A DNA stretch of 64,000 nt from Uranotaenia lowii (Eukaryota > Arthropoda > Insecta > Diptera > Culicidae), in contig NC_073692.1 in assembly GCF_029784155.1 (NCBI RefSeq), positions 71,426,208 through 71,490,207 on the forward strand, read 5' to 3'. The notes under the pieces are model-generated. The model was given only the letters and a program-made list of their open reading frames with translations, was not told the origin of the DNA and ran no database searches. Shown one piece after another: positions 1-11,644 of this stretch. Numbering within the stretch: position 1 is the stretch's first letter; every line of letters begins with the position of its first letter. The position numbers and the translations under genes were made by a program.

Positions 1-2379
1 ATATATTTTAAGCATTTTTCACAATTTTTGTAGAACAGCAGCATTTTATTATTTTCTACTGAGAAGCATCATTTGTTCCATAAAAAAAGTTTTATATTTT
101 CCAGTGTGAAGTCCTATTTCTGAAATCATATTTCTAATAATATCTTCATATCCTTATAAAATTCTATATCAGCAAGTGATTACAAAAATGGATCTTCAGT
201 TTAGTTTCATTGAACGTGTCGATCGATTGAATGTCAAAAGGTCCCAAGCAGACTTTTATGTCGAAATTAAACCTAATTTTGCTGTTGCTTGTTGATTTTT
301 AGGCGATAGCGATTAATCAATACCAAATTAGGCACCAAAGTGATTAACTTAATTTGAAAAAAATCATTGTGATTCATCATCTTTGCCAAGTGGAGTGAAT
401 TATATGTCGTTTAAATCAATGTTTCCTAATTGTGCAACACTATGACTCATTTTAATTTTTTTTTAAATTCTTTAAAAAAAACTCTTTAATATCGCTTTAT
501 GTTTAATCAAAATTAACTGAATTTTACTATTTTTTAAATGAATATCAAAAGTACCTACAAGTTAAGGGAGTCTTACGAATTCTACTAGAGGACTTTTGAA
601 AAGTTAGAATTAATTTTCGAATGATTAATTCCTAGTTTGCATACATTTAGACGCTCATGTGGACATACTTCTGGTTTGTTCTCAGCTACATTTACGCACC
701 AATACAAACAATACTGATTTGAAAAGTTATTAAGAATAGATTTTGTTTGAACTGAAATTGTTCACGTAAATCCGTAAATATGACATTATTATAACACGCA
801 AAACAGCATTCGAAGAATTGAAAAAAGTCTTTCAAGCTCAACCCTTTTCCATTTAAATTCTCACCCCAAGGCCGAACGAATATAAGATTTGTTACGTTCC
901 GATCCGTTCGGATTAGCCTTGCTCATTGCAGTTCTGGCCCAATTTTTCATCAAGGGGAATCTCGCGCTCACCCAGCATAACCACTCACAGCTGTCTCTTT
1001 CTCGAGACTCGAAAGAATGCAATTACACACCGATGCCTCTCTAATTCATTCGATGCAGTTTTGTTTCGTTTTCTTCAACCCTCTTGATCCAGGCAGGACC
1101 AAAACAGGGAATCCTGTTTTCCCAGAAACACACATCTGTTCCCGAAGCCGCACAAATCGAAAAGGAGAAACTTGAATCAAAAAAAAAAATCTGGTCCACC
1201 ATCATCATCACAGCACATTGGAGAATTGAACATGCATGTCTGCGTAATACGATTTGGAACAAAAATTAATATCAACTTTATTCCCGGGGCTTAATTCGCC
1301 TACCTAATCTGAAACGAAACTCCAAAGCTGTCAGAACGAGGGACGAAGGGTAGTTTGATAAGCCCCAGGACACGGATCCGGAGGGTCAATGAAAGGGAAA
1401 ATGAAAAACAGAGTTTGCTGCATCGTCGTCGGGTGAATTAAATTTGCTCTGAGGGTTTGCACTTTTTGAAGGATTTGAAGACGAGGAGGGATGAATACAA
1501 TGCAACAGCAGCAACAGCAAAACAGCAGATGTTGTTTAGAAAATCGTCCCTGGAGGGATGACGTTTTTTTTGCTTTCCACATTTGTCATGAGAATATTGA
1601 GTGACTATATTCACAATGATATGAATTAGATTGTTGCCGATTGATTATCATCATTTGTCATTATCCAAGATGATGGCGATCATCGATTCGATGCTATCAG
1701 CTTTTATTTTGTTTTCAGATGTTTGGTTTATTTTGAAAACAAAGCTTATGTCATCTTATTGTTCAACAGATCGAGAAGATACTATGTTGAAAACATAAAA
1801 TTCTCCAAAACAAGACCAGAAACAGTTCCACCACCTTAGTCAGTCTGGGTTAATGACTTCCAGTCACAAAACATTCGGTACCCAGTGAAAGGCAGCACAC
1901 CCTTAGAAACAAAACCATTGAGAACATGCTTCAGTAATGTTAGAAACCGCAAAATTAGCGCAAAAATGGCACCGATTCTAAATATGTTTGTTTAATCGAT
2001 GCCTCCCCCTTACGATGAAGGACTTTGGCCGGGAGTCGTGACGTGAAAACATTGCATAAACATGTTGCTCCCTGTGAAATGCCACTTAGGGGGATGAATA
2101 CTCGGTAAATCAAAAACTAATGAAATTTACACAAATGAAAATTGAAAGTTCTGATTTAGTTACATAAATTTAGGCGTTCAAAAATGTATTTTAGTTTTAA
2201 TCATCGATATATTTAGCATCGGAATCATGTTTTAATGACAACTTTTCAGTTACTTTATACAGAGTCAAGAAGCAAACTTTCACGAGCATCCACTTTCATC
2301 GATCTCATCTATCTTTATTCATAAAGGCTCACCCCCAGCAGAAACATTCAAATCGAAGGTGGTACAAGACAGTCGAAAT
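1..2379. other. AT-rich non-coding stretch, no gene seen
   Basis: No open frame here has recognisable protein content; the longest are about 60 to 83 codons and lie in low-complexity context. The part from about 850 to 1600 is less AT-rich than the rest and has a short CAG-rich patch near 1500-1530. I see no element termini, tRNA-like segment or tandem array. Confidence 0.5.
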
Positions 2380-2640
2380 TTACTCGGCACTCATCCACTT
2401 TAACTGTTCTTGTCAGCTGAGGTCGCTAAACGTAAATAAACGACGGACAAATAGAGTAAACTTCAACTCGTTTGTTCAACTACGAAACCCTCAACCAGTT
2501 GTTTCGAATATCCTCTAGTAACAGTACCGATAAACGAAGCAAAGCGAAATCAAATCAGGTAAGACTTGTTGGGGAGACTCTGATGTCTACAAACTGCAAT
2601 AGAACAAGGGAAAAATTGGAGCGCTGTTCAGGTAAGTAAA
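2380..2640 (+). other. possible 5' untranslated exon with alternative splice donors
   Basis: Two good splice-donor matches lie 73 bases apart: CAG|GTAAGA with the GT at 2559 and CAG|GTAAGT with the GT at 2632. The upstream 150 bases (TCAGCTGAGG, then AACGTAAATAAACGACGG) are less AT-rich than their surroundings and carry no long open frame, as expected of a leader exon. This is inference from splice consensus only; I see no acceptor partner or promoter. Such matches also occur by chance. Confidence 0.2.
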
Positions 2641-3356
2641 TCCACGAAACTTTAAAAAAGGATGCTCCTCGGCAAAAGTCGCAATAGTTGAAGTTTTTAA
2701 ATGAAAGTGATTAAAAATTTAAGTGATTTGAAAGTGAAACTGTAAAAAGAGTGATACCACGCAAGCTGAAAAAAAACTACGCTACTGCCGATTTCGGCAC
2801 GTTTTTCTCCTGGTGTTCACTGCAGGCCTGTATGTCCTAGTTTGAAGGATCTCCCATAAGGCACGCGGTGAATGCCAAGAGCGAACGTTATGCATCGATC
2901 CAGTGTGTTGTGTCTCTAGAGTGTCAAATTGATCCCGGAACAAATTCTCTTAAATAAGAAGTCCAAGTGAAAGTGAATCCCAATAAAGTATCTCGTTAAA
3001 GTAAGTGTTTTAGTTGAAAACAAGTTTGTTGACATTGTAAATATAGAAGAAATATGAGGAACTCGCGTTGGTGTAAGGGCTGACAAAAACAAGAGATGCA
3101 TTAGGTATTTTTTAAATTGTTTTCGATAACACCAGCTAATGAAAGAAAACAGTAAAGTTTTGTTATGAAAATAAAAATATACAAAATAATTATACCCGAA
3201 CTTTATTTCTGAACTTAATTCTATTTTTAATTTTTTTTTTAGCTTGAAATATTACCAATAACAAAAATGCACAATAAAGAAGAAAGTTGGTTTGTAAAAC
3301 CATTTCCTCACCTTTGACCATCCCACAGACTGGATTAAATAATAAATTTTACAGTA
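2641..3356. other. no feature seen
   Basis: This is AT-rich sequence between the possible leader exon and the first TA-flanked element. It holds one 61-codon minus-strand frame with no recognisable content. Confidence 0.4.
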
Positions 3357-4454
3357 GGGGAGAATGAGCAACAAACCTGTTATCTCAAAAAAATTAATTT
3401 ATTTTATTTTTTTGAGTTTTTGCACTTAATTTGAGAAATCTAACAAAATGTGACTTGAAGATCTTTTCTATCATTTTAAAATGTTTCCCACACGAAAAAA
3501 ATATAACAAAAAATATTTATTCCAATATGCCAATCGTTGGAGTATAGTATGAACTTCTGAATGCCATATTTTCAAAACAATAGTAAACTCTCAATTTTTT
3601 AAAGAATAAATTTTGCAAAATGTATGATGTGGGTTCACTTGATCCCACGAGTTCAAAATCATATATTTTTCTTCTGAATGGATGTTGATCATTATTAATA
3701 TATATCCAATGACTAACATTTATTTTGATAAAAAGGACTCAAAATTCTGCTTTCACTAAAAATAAGAATATTGCGCCTTAAAGTATGCAATGAAAATAGT
3801 GTAGTATACGAACTTACAGATTTTTTTTTGTCTGACACTTATAAACCATGAAATAAAAACTTATATGGCCGAAAAAACCATTGAAACTTTTGCTTTTAGA
3901 ATTTGCATGATTTTTGCCAAAGCCTAGGGCACTCTGATTAGAGGATCAAGTCTCCTTGGAAAAGAATCCCTTACCACGAAAGTGCTTCTAGCCTAGAGTT
4001 ACCAGATTCCGCAACACAAAAAATAGTACATTGAGATCATTTACCCAAAAAGCCATCTGAGCTCTCATCCATGAAGTTAATACAAGATCCATTTTATTAT
4101 CGAGCTTTGCTCTCGGAAGGTATGCAAAACAGAAGGAAAAAGATTTACACTTCGTATTATCTGAGGAGGCCCCTACTATCTCGAATATGCGGGATTCTAC
4201 CGTTATTGAAAGCCAAGATATTTCTATTCAATCAAATTCAGTCAACTTTTCGAGGTTATACATAAGTTGGATTATTCGTAGGGATGACAGTATTAAGATG
4301 TAATTCTGACAAACCACAAAAAATACATTATAAAACAATCCATTTCAAAAAGACTATTTTTTATTGACGCGCACATTTACTTTACAACAGGCATGTCAAA
4401 CTGGGGGTTCGCGTACTACTACACAGAAGTACGCTGGCTTTCCTGCCACAAAAT

Positions 4455-5030
4455 ATTAAAAAGTTGTTTTTGCTACGAGAGGAAATATTAATATTATTTT
4501 TGGAAATGAAAAGTGAACCTGTTGAACATTTTCAAGCAGACGACTGGGTTCGGGATTTTTCATTTCACGTTGATCTCTCTGGCCACCTGCAAGATTTGAA
4601 CTTAAAGCTTCAAGGAAAAAAAAAAGATTTTAAAAAACTTTCAAGCGAAGTTACGGTTATGGATCAACCAAATTTCCAAAGAAAACCTTGTGCACTTCTC
4701 TACGTGTCAAGAACTGAAAAGATCTAATGAGGCTTCATCATTTGATAAATACGTACTTCACCTAGAATCGTTACTAGATGAATTCAAAAGCCGTTTTCGT
4801 AACTTTAATTCATACGAGCAAGAATTTTCGTTGTTTGTATCTCCATTTTCGTTTGCTCCTAAAAACGCTGCAGATAATTTGCAACTAGAGTTGATAGAGC
4901 TGCAGTGCGATTCTTTATAAAAGGCGAAATACATTGAAGTGGCTGTACCAAAATTTTACAGCTATTTGCTTGAACGCTTCGTTGAGTTACGGAAATTTGT
5001 TGCCAGAATTCTTACAATGATTGCAAGTAG
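4455..5030 (+). pseudogene. hAT transposase, C-terminal fragment (broken)
   Basis: This encodes the C-terminal half of a hAT transposase of the group related to vertebrate GTF2IRD2, EPM2AIP1 and ZBED-type domesticated proteins. The segment FLLREE is followed by DLSGHLQDLNLKLQGK, the conserved stretch ahead of the dimerisation domain. After a frame change near 4690-4720 come the LELIELQCDS motif and, beyond a stop at 4918-4920, the in-frame YIEVAVPKFYSYLLERF block and the ARILTMIAS segment that normally leads to the end of the protein. The N-terminal zinc finger and the first catalytic residues are absent. At least one frameshift and one stop make it non-functional. Identification rests on recalled family motifs, not an alignment. 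Confidence 0.8.
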
Positions 5031-5124
5031 CTATCTTTATTTATATCTGATAAAAATCTGATAAAAATTTATCATCAATAATGAAAGTGTCAGTGACAAA
5101 TAAACTTCAACCTGACAATTGATA

Positions 5125-5882
5125 CAGGGCAAGGTCTGGTAATTATGAACAAAATTGCTCAGTTTTTCATACTATCAGCTTAAACAAGTAGCTCTTTAAT
5201 TTTGGAATTCTGGAAAGTAACCAAAAATTAATGGCTGGTTCCCTTCTTCGTTTTAAGATTTTTTTTCTAATTTTTAAGTTGCAGCTAGTGGGCGTAAAAC
5301 GGTTGTTTATAATTAACCCGTTTGTTCATAATTACCCCCTTGTCTATGGGGTAATTATGAACACTGTAACGATTCTTGTTATGTGATGACTTTTGATATT
5401 GGCTTTATTCCTATTGCATTGTATGCTTTATTCCTGTAGCATTGTACTGAGATTTGTTGAGTTTTTAAATTTACTGTTGATAAGTTATTGGTTATTTCAG
5501 TTCTAAATAGCTGGAAGGCATCTTTTCAAATAATCACAGATCCACAATTCTAAAAAAATATGAAGTAATGTCTTAGGCTTTTTTTCAAGGTTTGGATGGT
5601 TATCGTGATTTTGATGATAAAAGTAAATTTCAATCATAAACCAATGTAGAGAAAACACGTGTTCATAATTGACGAGGGAGTCAATTTATAAGACACGTCT
5701 CAAAACGATTTTCGTTTCTCAGAGACATTATTTTATTTTAATGATTCTAACTACAAAATTTATACAGTTAGGTTTGCAAGTTGTAATTGTAACTTATCAA
5801 TAGCACATTTGATCAGTTTTGAGTCCCTACTATGACCCTAACGGCGCTTACGGCGTTTGTTCAGAATTACCCCTCTTAGCCC
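5125..5882. mobile_element. small TIR element nested in the hAT remnant
   Basis: The left end CAGGGCAAGGTCTGGTAATT with ATGAACAAA is mirrored at the right by GTTTGTTCAGAATTACCCC then TTAGCCC. TA dinucleotides flank both ends. The motif pairing 'taattatgaac' with 'gttcataatta' recurs inside (near 5310, 5345 and 5660), as expected of subterminal repeats in a MITE. There is no coding content. Confidence 0.5.
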
Positions 5883-6113
5883 TAATGCATTATAATATAA
5901 GAATGTTAAACATTAAAAGCTTATATAAAAATTTAACGCAAAATTTCATTCCAAGTTTACTTATAACTATATTCCATTTTATTGTATCTAACCTCTGCGA
6001 AACTAATATGTTATGTTTTCTAACTGATTTTGGCTGCGGCCCTCTACGTCATAGAAAATTTTAAATGCGGCCCGCACATTTAAACGAGTTTGACATGCCT
6101 GCTTTACAATCAT

Positions 6114-6237
6114 CTGAATCAAAGCAATCGAAAGATTCCTTTTAATTCAAACACGGTAATACACGTAAATACCGGTATATGAACTTTTCATTTACCGTGG
6201 TTGAATTAAAAGGAATCTTTCGATTGCTTTGATTCAG
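6114..6237. repeat. 46-bp inverted repeat (hairpin) next to hAT target site
   Basis: The left arm 6114-6159 and right arm 6192-6237 are complementary over 46 bp with one mismatch, with a 32-base spacer. It lies 4 bases outside the hAT target duplication. It may be a miniature foldback element or an RNA hairpin. Confidence 0.8.
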
Positions 6238-6801
6238 TTGAATCATTCAACCAAGTAGGCTCACAACACAACAGAGTTTACAATCATTATTTGAAAGCCA
6301 TAACGCTAGTAGAGTGTTGAAAATAAAACTTTAAAAAAAAATTGGAGATTTTTGCGCATTTAAGCATATTAACTAAATTGTGTTGTGATTGTGATTACTA
6401 AAAATGCATATTAATGACAACAAAATGTTAAAGTAATTTGTTGTAAGTCGTATTCCATTCGTAGTTTTAGCACAAGATGTGCAACAACCTCATAAAATGG
6501 AAGAAATACGTAGGTTTTTTCAGATCAAATATCTTTCAACAAAATGAAAGAGTACATTTGGTAAAATTTTACAAAAAGAAGAGTACGTCCATTTCTCGAC
6601 CGAAAAAGAGTGCATGTACTCTTAAAAGAGTACGTATGGTAACCCTAGGCTTAGCCCATTAACGGGTTCATGTATCGATCTAAATTTTGCAGCATATAAA
6701 CATGAAATTACACGCTGTCAGAAAATGCACAAAAATACGATATGCTTGATTTGTCCAAAAAGAAATAAGAAAAAGGGATCAAGTATCCCCATTCTCCCCT
6801 A

Positions 6802-6982
6802 ACAATTCACAACAAGTCAGAATCAAATATTCAAATCAATACTTTTCTCGGAAATTCATCGCAAAACTTTTAAAATTTTATTTATAAAATTAACCAGCAT
6901 TTTAAGTGCCTATGATTTAATGATTGATTTAGAAGATTTCAGCTTCCTCAAGTCGAATCTTTTGCCAGTTTTGGTAATATAT
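6802..6982. other. no feature seen
   Basis: Short AT-rich spacer between two putative TIR elements. Confidence 0.4.
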
Positions 6983-7611
6983 ACCGTCAACTGGGGCAAC
7001 ATGCGGCACTTTTCAACTTCAATGGCTTCTAAAATCTCAATGCTTACAGATAATCATACATCTTGTACATCAAGTTTTAAGGTTGATGTGACACCAAATT
7101 GACGTAGTCAGAAAAATTATTGGTTTTACCAGTTGTTTTTAAATTTACAAAAACATAAGATTTTCACCCTACTCAGAAAAAGGGGTAAGTTGCAAAAAAA
7201 ACTCTTTTATTAATGAAAAATCAAATGAAAACGTTTGAGAATTTAAAGTTTTTGATACATTTGTGATGTCATAACGCATAAAGCACCAATTTCAGTAATT
7301 TTTGGTTTTGTTCGAATTAAATTTTACAAAAATTTTTTTAATAAAAGAGTGTTAATCTGCTGCATACATCTAGGGGTGAAAAAATACTACAAAATATTTA
7401 ATAATCTTAAATCATGTAAATAAATTTTACTTACTTACTTACTTAATGATCCCGCGCCGATCCTCCGGTGCACAGGGCCGTGGTAAAAGACCTCCACTGT
7501 TGACGATCCGGAGCCAGCGTCTTCGTTTAGGATGGATGAAATTTTAATGTTAACAAACGCATTTTAGTTCTGATTTGCATTTTGTTGCATTTTGCCCCAG
7601 ACAGCTAACTG
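6983..7611. mobile_element. possible decayed TIR element
   Basis: The left end CCGTCAACTGGGGCAACATG and the right end, read in reverse, GTTAGCTGTCTGGGGCAAAA, share a CTGGGGCAA.ATG core with gaps. The interior is AT-rich and non-coding. The match is imperfect and no target duplication is clear. It carries a LINE 3' end at 7440-7538. Confidence 0.3.
7440..7538 (-). mobile_element. 5'-truncated LINE or SINE 3' end with TAAG tail
   Basis: This is a 99-bp GC-rich insert in AT-rich DNA. Read on the minus strand it ends in a (TAAG)n tail after GCGCGGGATCAT. The 8-bp direct repeat AAATTTTA flanks it exactly (7432-7439 and 7539-7546). A tail plus target duplication is the signature of target-primed reverse transcription. 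Which LINE family it belongs to cannot be told from so short a piece. Confidence 0.7.
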
Positions 7612-8250
7612 AATTATAAAAATATTTATTTGAAAAAAATTGGAGTTTGTCCGAAAAATATTTATACACCAACAGTGTTCATATAAAATAATGATTAAAC
7701 CCGTGTAAAATCCGGAGAATTTAAAATAATATCGGGCCATCCCGGTCAGATTTGACTTTTCTCGAGTTCTTTACAGGATTTATGGACAAGCCTGGGTATA
7801 TGAAAAAAATAACTGGAATAATCTACAGTAAACTATACACAGATACATCTCAGATATTTTACTGAAACCATAGCTTTTTCAACATTGATTTTCGATGTTT
7901 AAGAAATTATCCAACATCAGTTGACAAGTATGTTGGAGTATAAAATTTGAACAATAAGTATTCGACCTATTCGGCCTAATCGGACAAATACTTGGCTCAA
8001 CTATTCGGTAAGTAAGGTTTTTCGGCGGTATTCGGTGCCAAATATTCGGCTGACCGAATATTCGGTACATCTCTAGTTGTAAGTAGGTATTGAAAGCACA
8101 CTCGTTGCAAAGCTGGACTTTTTTCAGCATTCGACGATATTATCAAAATTTATCCTAATCCTTAATTTTCTTTTAATCCTTTAATTTATCCTAATTTATG
8201 AATCGTGCTGAGAAAATTCAGTTTTTGCTACAAGAAATATAAAAAACTAT
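7612..8250. other. no gene seen
   Basis: AT-rich. The stretch 7960-8075 has a short degenerate repeat of the words TATTCGG and CGGTA. No coding content was recognised. Confidence 0.4.
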
Positions 8251-8373
8251 TATGCAACAAGTTGCAAAAAGTGGATTTTCTCAGCACAAATCGTAAATTT
8301 ATCCAATAAGTATAGCCAGGTGGGCCAATTACATCGAGTGCTGAAAAAATCGAGTTTTGCAACAAGTTGCATA
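8251..8373. repeat. short TIR repeat with TGCAAC ends, copy 1
   Basis: The ends TATGCAACAAGTTGCAAAA and TTTTGCAACAAGTTGCATA are exact inverted complements apart from spacing. The interior has a second inverted pair, TCAGCAC and GTGCTGA. A related unit lies at 13379-13489. It is a candidate MITE; part of its interior is duplicated just upstream near 8196-8225. Confidence 0.6.
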
Positions 8374-8461
8374 CAAAATTTTAAGTAAATTAAAAAAAAA
8401 AATCCCTACAAAAGGCCCATCTCAATAAATAACCGCATCCGAGGCCATATAAAAATAGATG

Positions 8462-10540
8462 CACTGGGGGCAATTGCCCCGGCTCAGGCCCCGAGTTAAA
8501 AAAAATTTTAAACATTAATTTAATTATACTGTTTCAAGTTCTACAGGTTATTTGAAAACAGTAGGGGAGAGTGGGGATACTTGATCCCCTTTTCTTATTT
8601 TCACCATATCTTTTTGGAAAAATTTAGCAACTCGCCTTCTTTGACATTTTCTGACAGCTTGTAACTGCAAGGTTTATGCTCCAAAAATTAGAACGATACT
8701 TGAACCCGTTGATGAACTAGAAGCATTTTCGTGGGAGTAAAAAAATTGCAATTTTTCTGAAGTTAGGGGAGACTTGATCCCCTATTGAAGGAGACTTGAT
8801 CTTTTATTCAGGAAGCCCTAATCCTGTATAAAAATCAAACAAAACCCCAAGATAGAATGTTAATTGACTATGTTGGTCATGTTTGTTCTCATTTCACAAT
8901 TTATAGCAGACATAAGAAGAAAATTCTACAACTTTGTCTCAACGCTATTAACATTGCATACTTAAAGAAGCTATTTTTTTATAATTAAGAGAAAATTAAT
9001 TACTTTTGCTCTTTTCTTCAGACAATTGTTTGATAAATATTAGTTTTTGGATAAATATTAGTAATTTCGTAATCAGCAATCATAACGATCAATTCATAGG
9101 AAGAATATGCCGTTTGGAAGGGGGATCAATTGTACCCAACTGTAGGGGATCAATTGTACCCATAATCAACCTTTTAGAAAACGTTTTTTGAAAAAAGTTG
9201 AGAGTTTTCCATTACTTTTAAAATATGGCATTATGAAATTCATTTTACGCTCGAACGATTGATACATTGGAACAAATATTTTTTTCATAATTTTCCCATG
9301 TAAGGAACATTTTAAAGTGATGAAAAAAGATCTTTTACCCTTTCCTTCCCACGAGGTTTTTCACGTTTTAAAAATAGAAATATTGATTTACAACGTAAGA
9401 TCTAGAACAAAAGATGCATAATTTAAGCCTACTTTAATGATCCATTTGATAAATTTGGGTTTTGAGATGGAGCATATGTGCTCCATTGGGAAGATAACAA
9501 CACATTGGGTGCAAATGAAAAACAGGAAATAATTGCAAAAAAAAATGGAATTTCATCACTTCATTGATCACAAACTAAAACGATCCTATTTGATAAAAAA
9601 CTTCTTTGGTATACGCATCCCTCGAAAGCCTATTTATTGAAATATTTGAAATTTTCATTTTTGCCTTGAACAATGGCCGCCATGACACTTTGCGCAAGGA
9701 AAAGAAAACATGCCGTTTTTCGAGAAAATCACGAACTTTTACAAGAACTTCGAGACATGTGGCCATTTAAGCAGATGAAATACTACCCTGAAGCGATTTT
9801 TTTTGTTGACGAAATGATTTTCATGTGTATTGATAAGAAGCTTCACAGGAAGAAAAGTACGTTTTGTTCCCAGTGTATCACCAGTGATCCACTTTACTTA
9901 CTCAAAAATTTACATGTTTTAGTTGAAATCTAAGTAAACCATCAGTTGATTCTGCTTGCATAAGCAACCTTCTGCACGTCAGTATTTTTATTTGAAGGAA
10001 ATTATAAAAACTTGTTAAGTTATTGAACAATAAATGACAACTTGATTTAATTTCGAAAAAAATCCGACTTTTTTGCAGTTTTTGATCTGCCAAGCGAAAG
10101 CTAGCGAATCGATTTTCTTCAAATTTCGTGCAATGTTTCTTCACTCATATCTACACATTCGGTGAAAAAATGGTGTTGATCCGAAGCGCCCAGTTCAAAC
10201 GCGAGCTGTACAAAGTTGTGGATCACCTGTGCTACCATGGGAAGAAAAGGGTTAAGTTACATTTTGTGAAATTTTTCTAACAACGTTCAATTACTCAAAC
10301 AATTATTCTGTTAAAATTTTTTAAACTACAAGCATTGTTATTTTGCTCATTTTGGAACATTTTTCTAGAACATTTGATCTTTGTAAGACATTCCAGTTTC
10401 GAGATATAGCTAAGGAGTCAAGTATCCCCAGGGATCAAGTATCCTCATCCTCCCCTATACTGAACTCATCTCCAGTTACTTTACACGTTTAAAATATTTT
10501 TTATTCTCTAGGATGGCATTTGAAAAATAATCGAATCATA
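8462..10540 (-). mobile_element. hAT remnant of the 19809-24386 family, split by a TA element
   Basis: Read on the minus strand, 10456-10535 matches the first part of the hAT element at 19809 (CATGATTCGATT, then CAAATGCTATCC, then AACTGGAGATGAGTTCAG). The match resumes beyond the inserted element at 8530-8563 (TACTGT.TTCAAATA). The far end near 8465-8500 keeps a G/C-rich segment resembling the hAT end. No TIR or target duplication is left. Confidence is high for the homology and lower for the outer limits. Confidence 0.65.
8564..10455. mobile_element. TA-flanked DNA element with G-rich TIRs, copy 2
   Basis: The ends are TA|GGGGAGAGTGGGGATACTT and CAAGTATCCTCATCCTCCCC|TA. The insertion is shown directly: the flanks are contiguous in the related hAT element at 19925-19960, where CAG and CTG are joined through TATA. 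Inside are repeated words GATCAATTGTACCC (near 9125-9165) and GATCAAGT. There is no recognisable transposase. A codon-like GC-rich patch lies at 10168-10252. Confidence 0.75.
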
Positions 10541-11644
10541 GGGGTGAGCTAAAATTTTAATAAAAATGAAGATGATTGATTCCATGAAGTTAAGGAATGT
10601 GAAAGGATTTTTCAAGCTCAATTCGAAAATATCAGTAGAGGAACTGATAAAAAAGATATTCTTTGTGACTGGTTCGTCTAGCTGAATAATAAACAGGACT
10701 GACTTCATTTCTACATGGTAAACAAGCTGCCAACCGCACCGAAATAAACAAAATACGGTGATCAAACCATGCGCAACATATTTGGACTGCTAGTGAGGAG
10801 ATATTTTGAAATAAATTGACAGCAAAACGAACTATTTGGAAGTCACCCGGCAGGTTTCCAACTACAAACATTTCGTTGACAAGTCTCGCCTGTATGTCTT
10901 GGAGATAAACAAGGATGAATAATTGAAAAATTTAACGTCTAGTACTTGAGGAGACTAAAGATCTGTGGAAACTGCAAATCACTCAGTGTTTCATAACGAC
11001 AAGGAATGGCTAAAAATACAGAGAAAACTGCCTCTGAATGTGCCCATTTTCTCTACAAAGCACTTCAAAACGTTCCAAAAAGTTTATACTCTGCTTAAGT
11101 TGGATCTGGAATCATACCATTGCGCAAAAACAATGGTGGAGTGATAGAAAGTTAAATATGTTGTTTTTGTGCCGAAGGTGGACAATCGGCATTTTTTTTC
11201 CCCTTTTTTTCTCAGGGATTTTAAACCAAGTAGGTTTATTCATCCCGAGACAATCGGCATAATTTGTTATAACTTCTATCAAATTCAAAATATTTTGAAA
11301 GTCGAGCTTCAGGAAACATAATCAAAACATATCAAAAATAATCTTGATTTAATAAAGAGTGGTTCATAGTATGCATTATAGATGGCGAACGTGTTGCCTA
11401 AAAATTGAAGTCGAAAAACTTCTTCATTGAGCCCTATCTCAAAATGCACTTGACAGATCATCACAAAAATTTACAAATGTAAACATTACATCACGAGGTA
11501 GCATCGCTGAAAATTTCATCAATTTACATCCATGCATTCAAAAGTTACTCACAAAACAAAGCGTTGCATTTTTTTTGAATACACTCCTTAGGCATCAATT
11601 TATAATCACCTTCTCATAATCATTCACTTTTGAAAACGAACACA
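10541..11644. other. no gene seen
   Basis: AT-rich sequence with frames up to 85 codons, none recognisable. No termini or tandem array noticed. Confidence 0.4.

Larger units (their letters stand above)
4388..6101 (+). mobile_element. hAT transposon remnant with 8-bp target duplication
   Basis: The ends are CAGGCATGTCAAACT and AGTTTGACATGCCTG, a perfect 15-bp inverted repeat. The 8-bp direct repeat CTTTACAA lies immediately outside at 4380-4387 and 6102-6109. An 8-bp duplication and a CAG-type terminus are diagnostic of hAT elements. The interior keeps the C-terminal part of a hAT transposase and is itself interrupted by a smaller TIR element at 5125-5882. Confidence 0.88.
3357..6799. mobile_element. 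TA-flanked DNA element with G-rich TIRs, copy 1 (interrupted by hAT)
   Basis: The left end reads TA|GGGGAGAATGAGCAAC and the right end CCCCATTCTCCCC|TA, so the unit is bounded by inverted repeats and a TA on each side (3355-3356 and 6800-6801). The last 110 bases, read on the minus strand, match the first 110 bases of the copy at 8564, including GGGATACTTGATCCC and a shared ATTTTCTGACAG stretch. A TA duplication is typical of Tc1/mariner (IS630) elements, but I see no transposase belonging to this unit. It carries the hAT element at 4388-6101, which explains its extra length. Confidence 0.7.
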
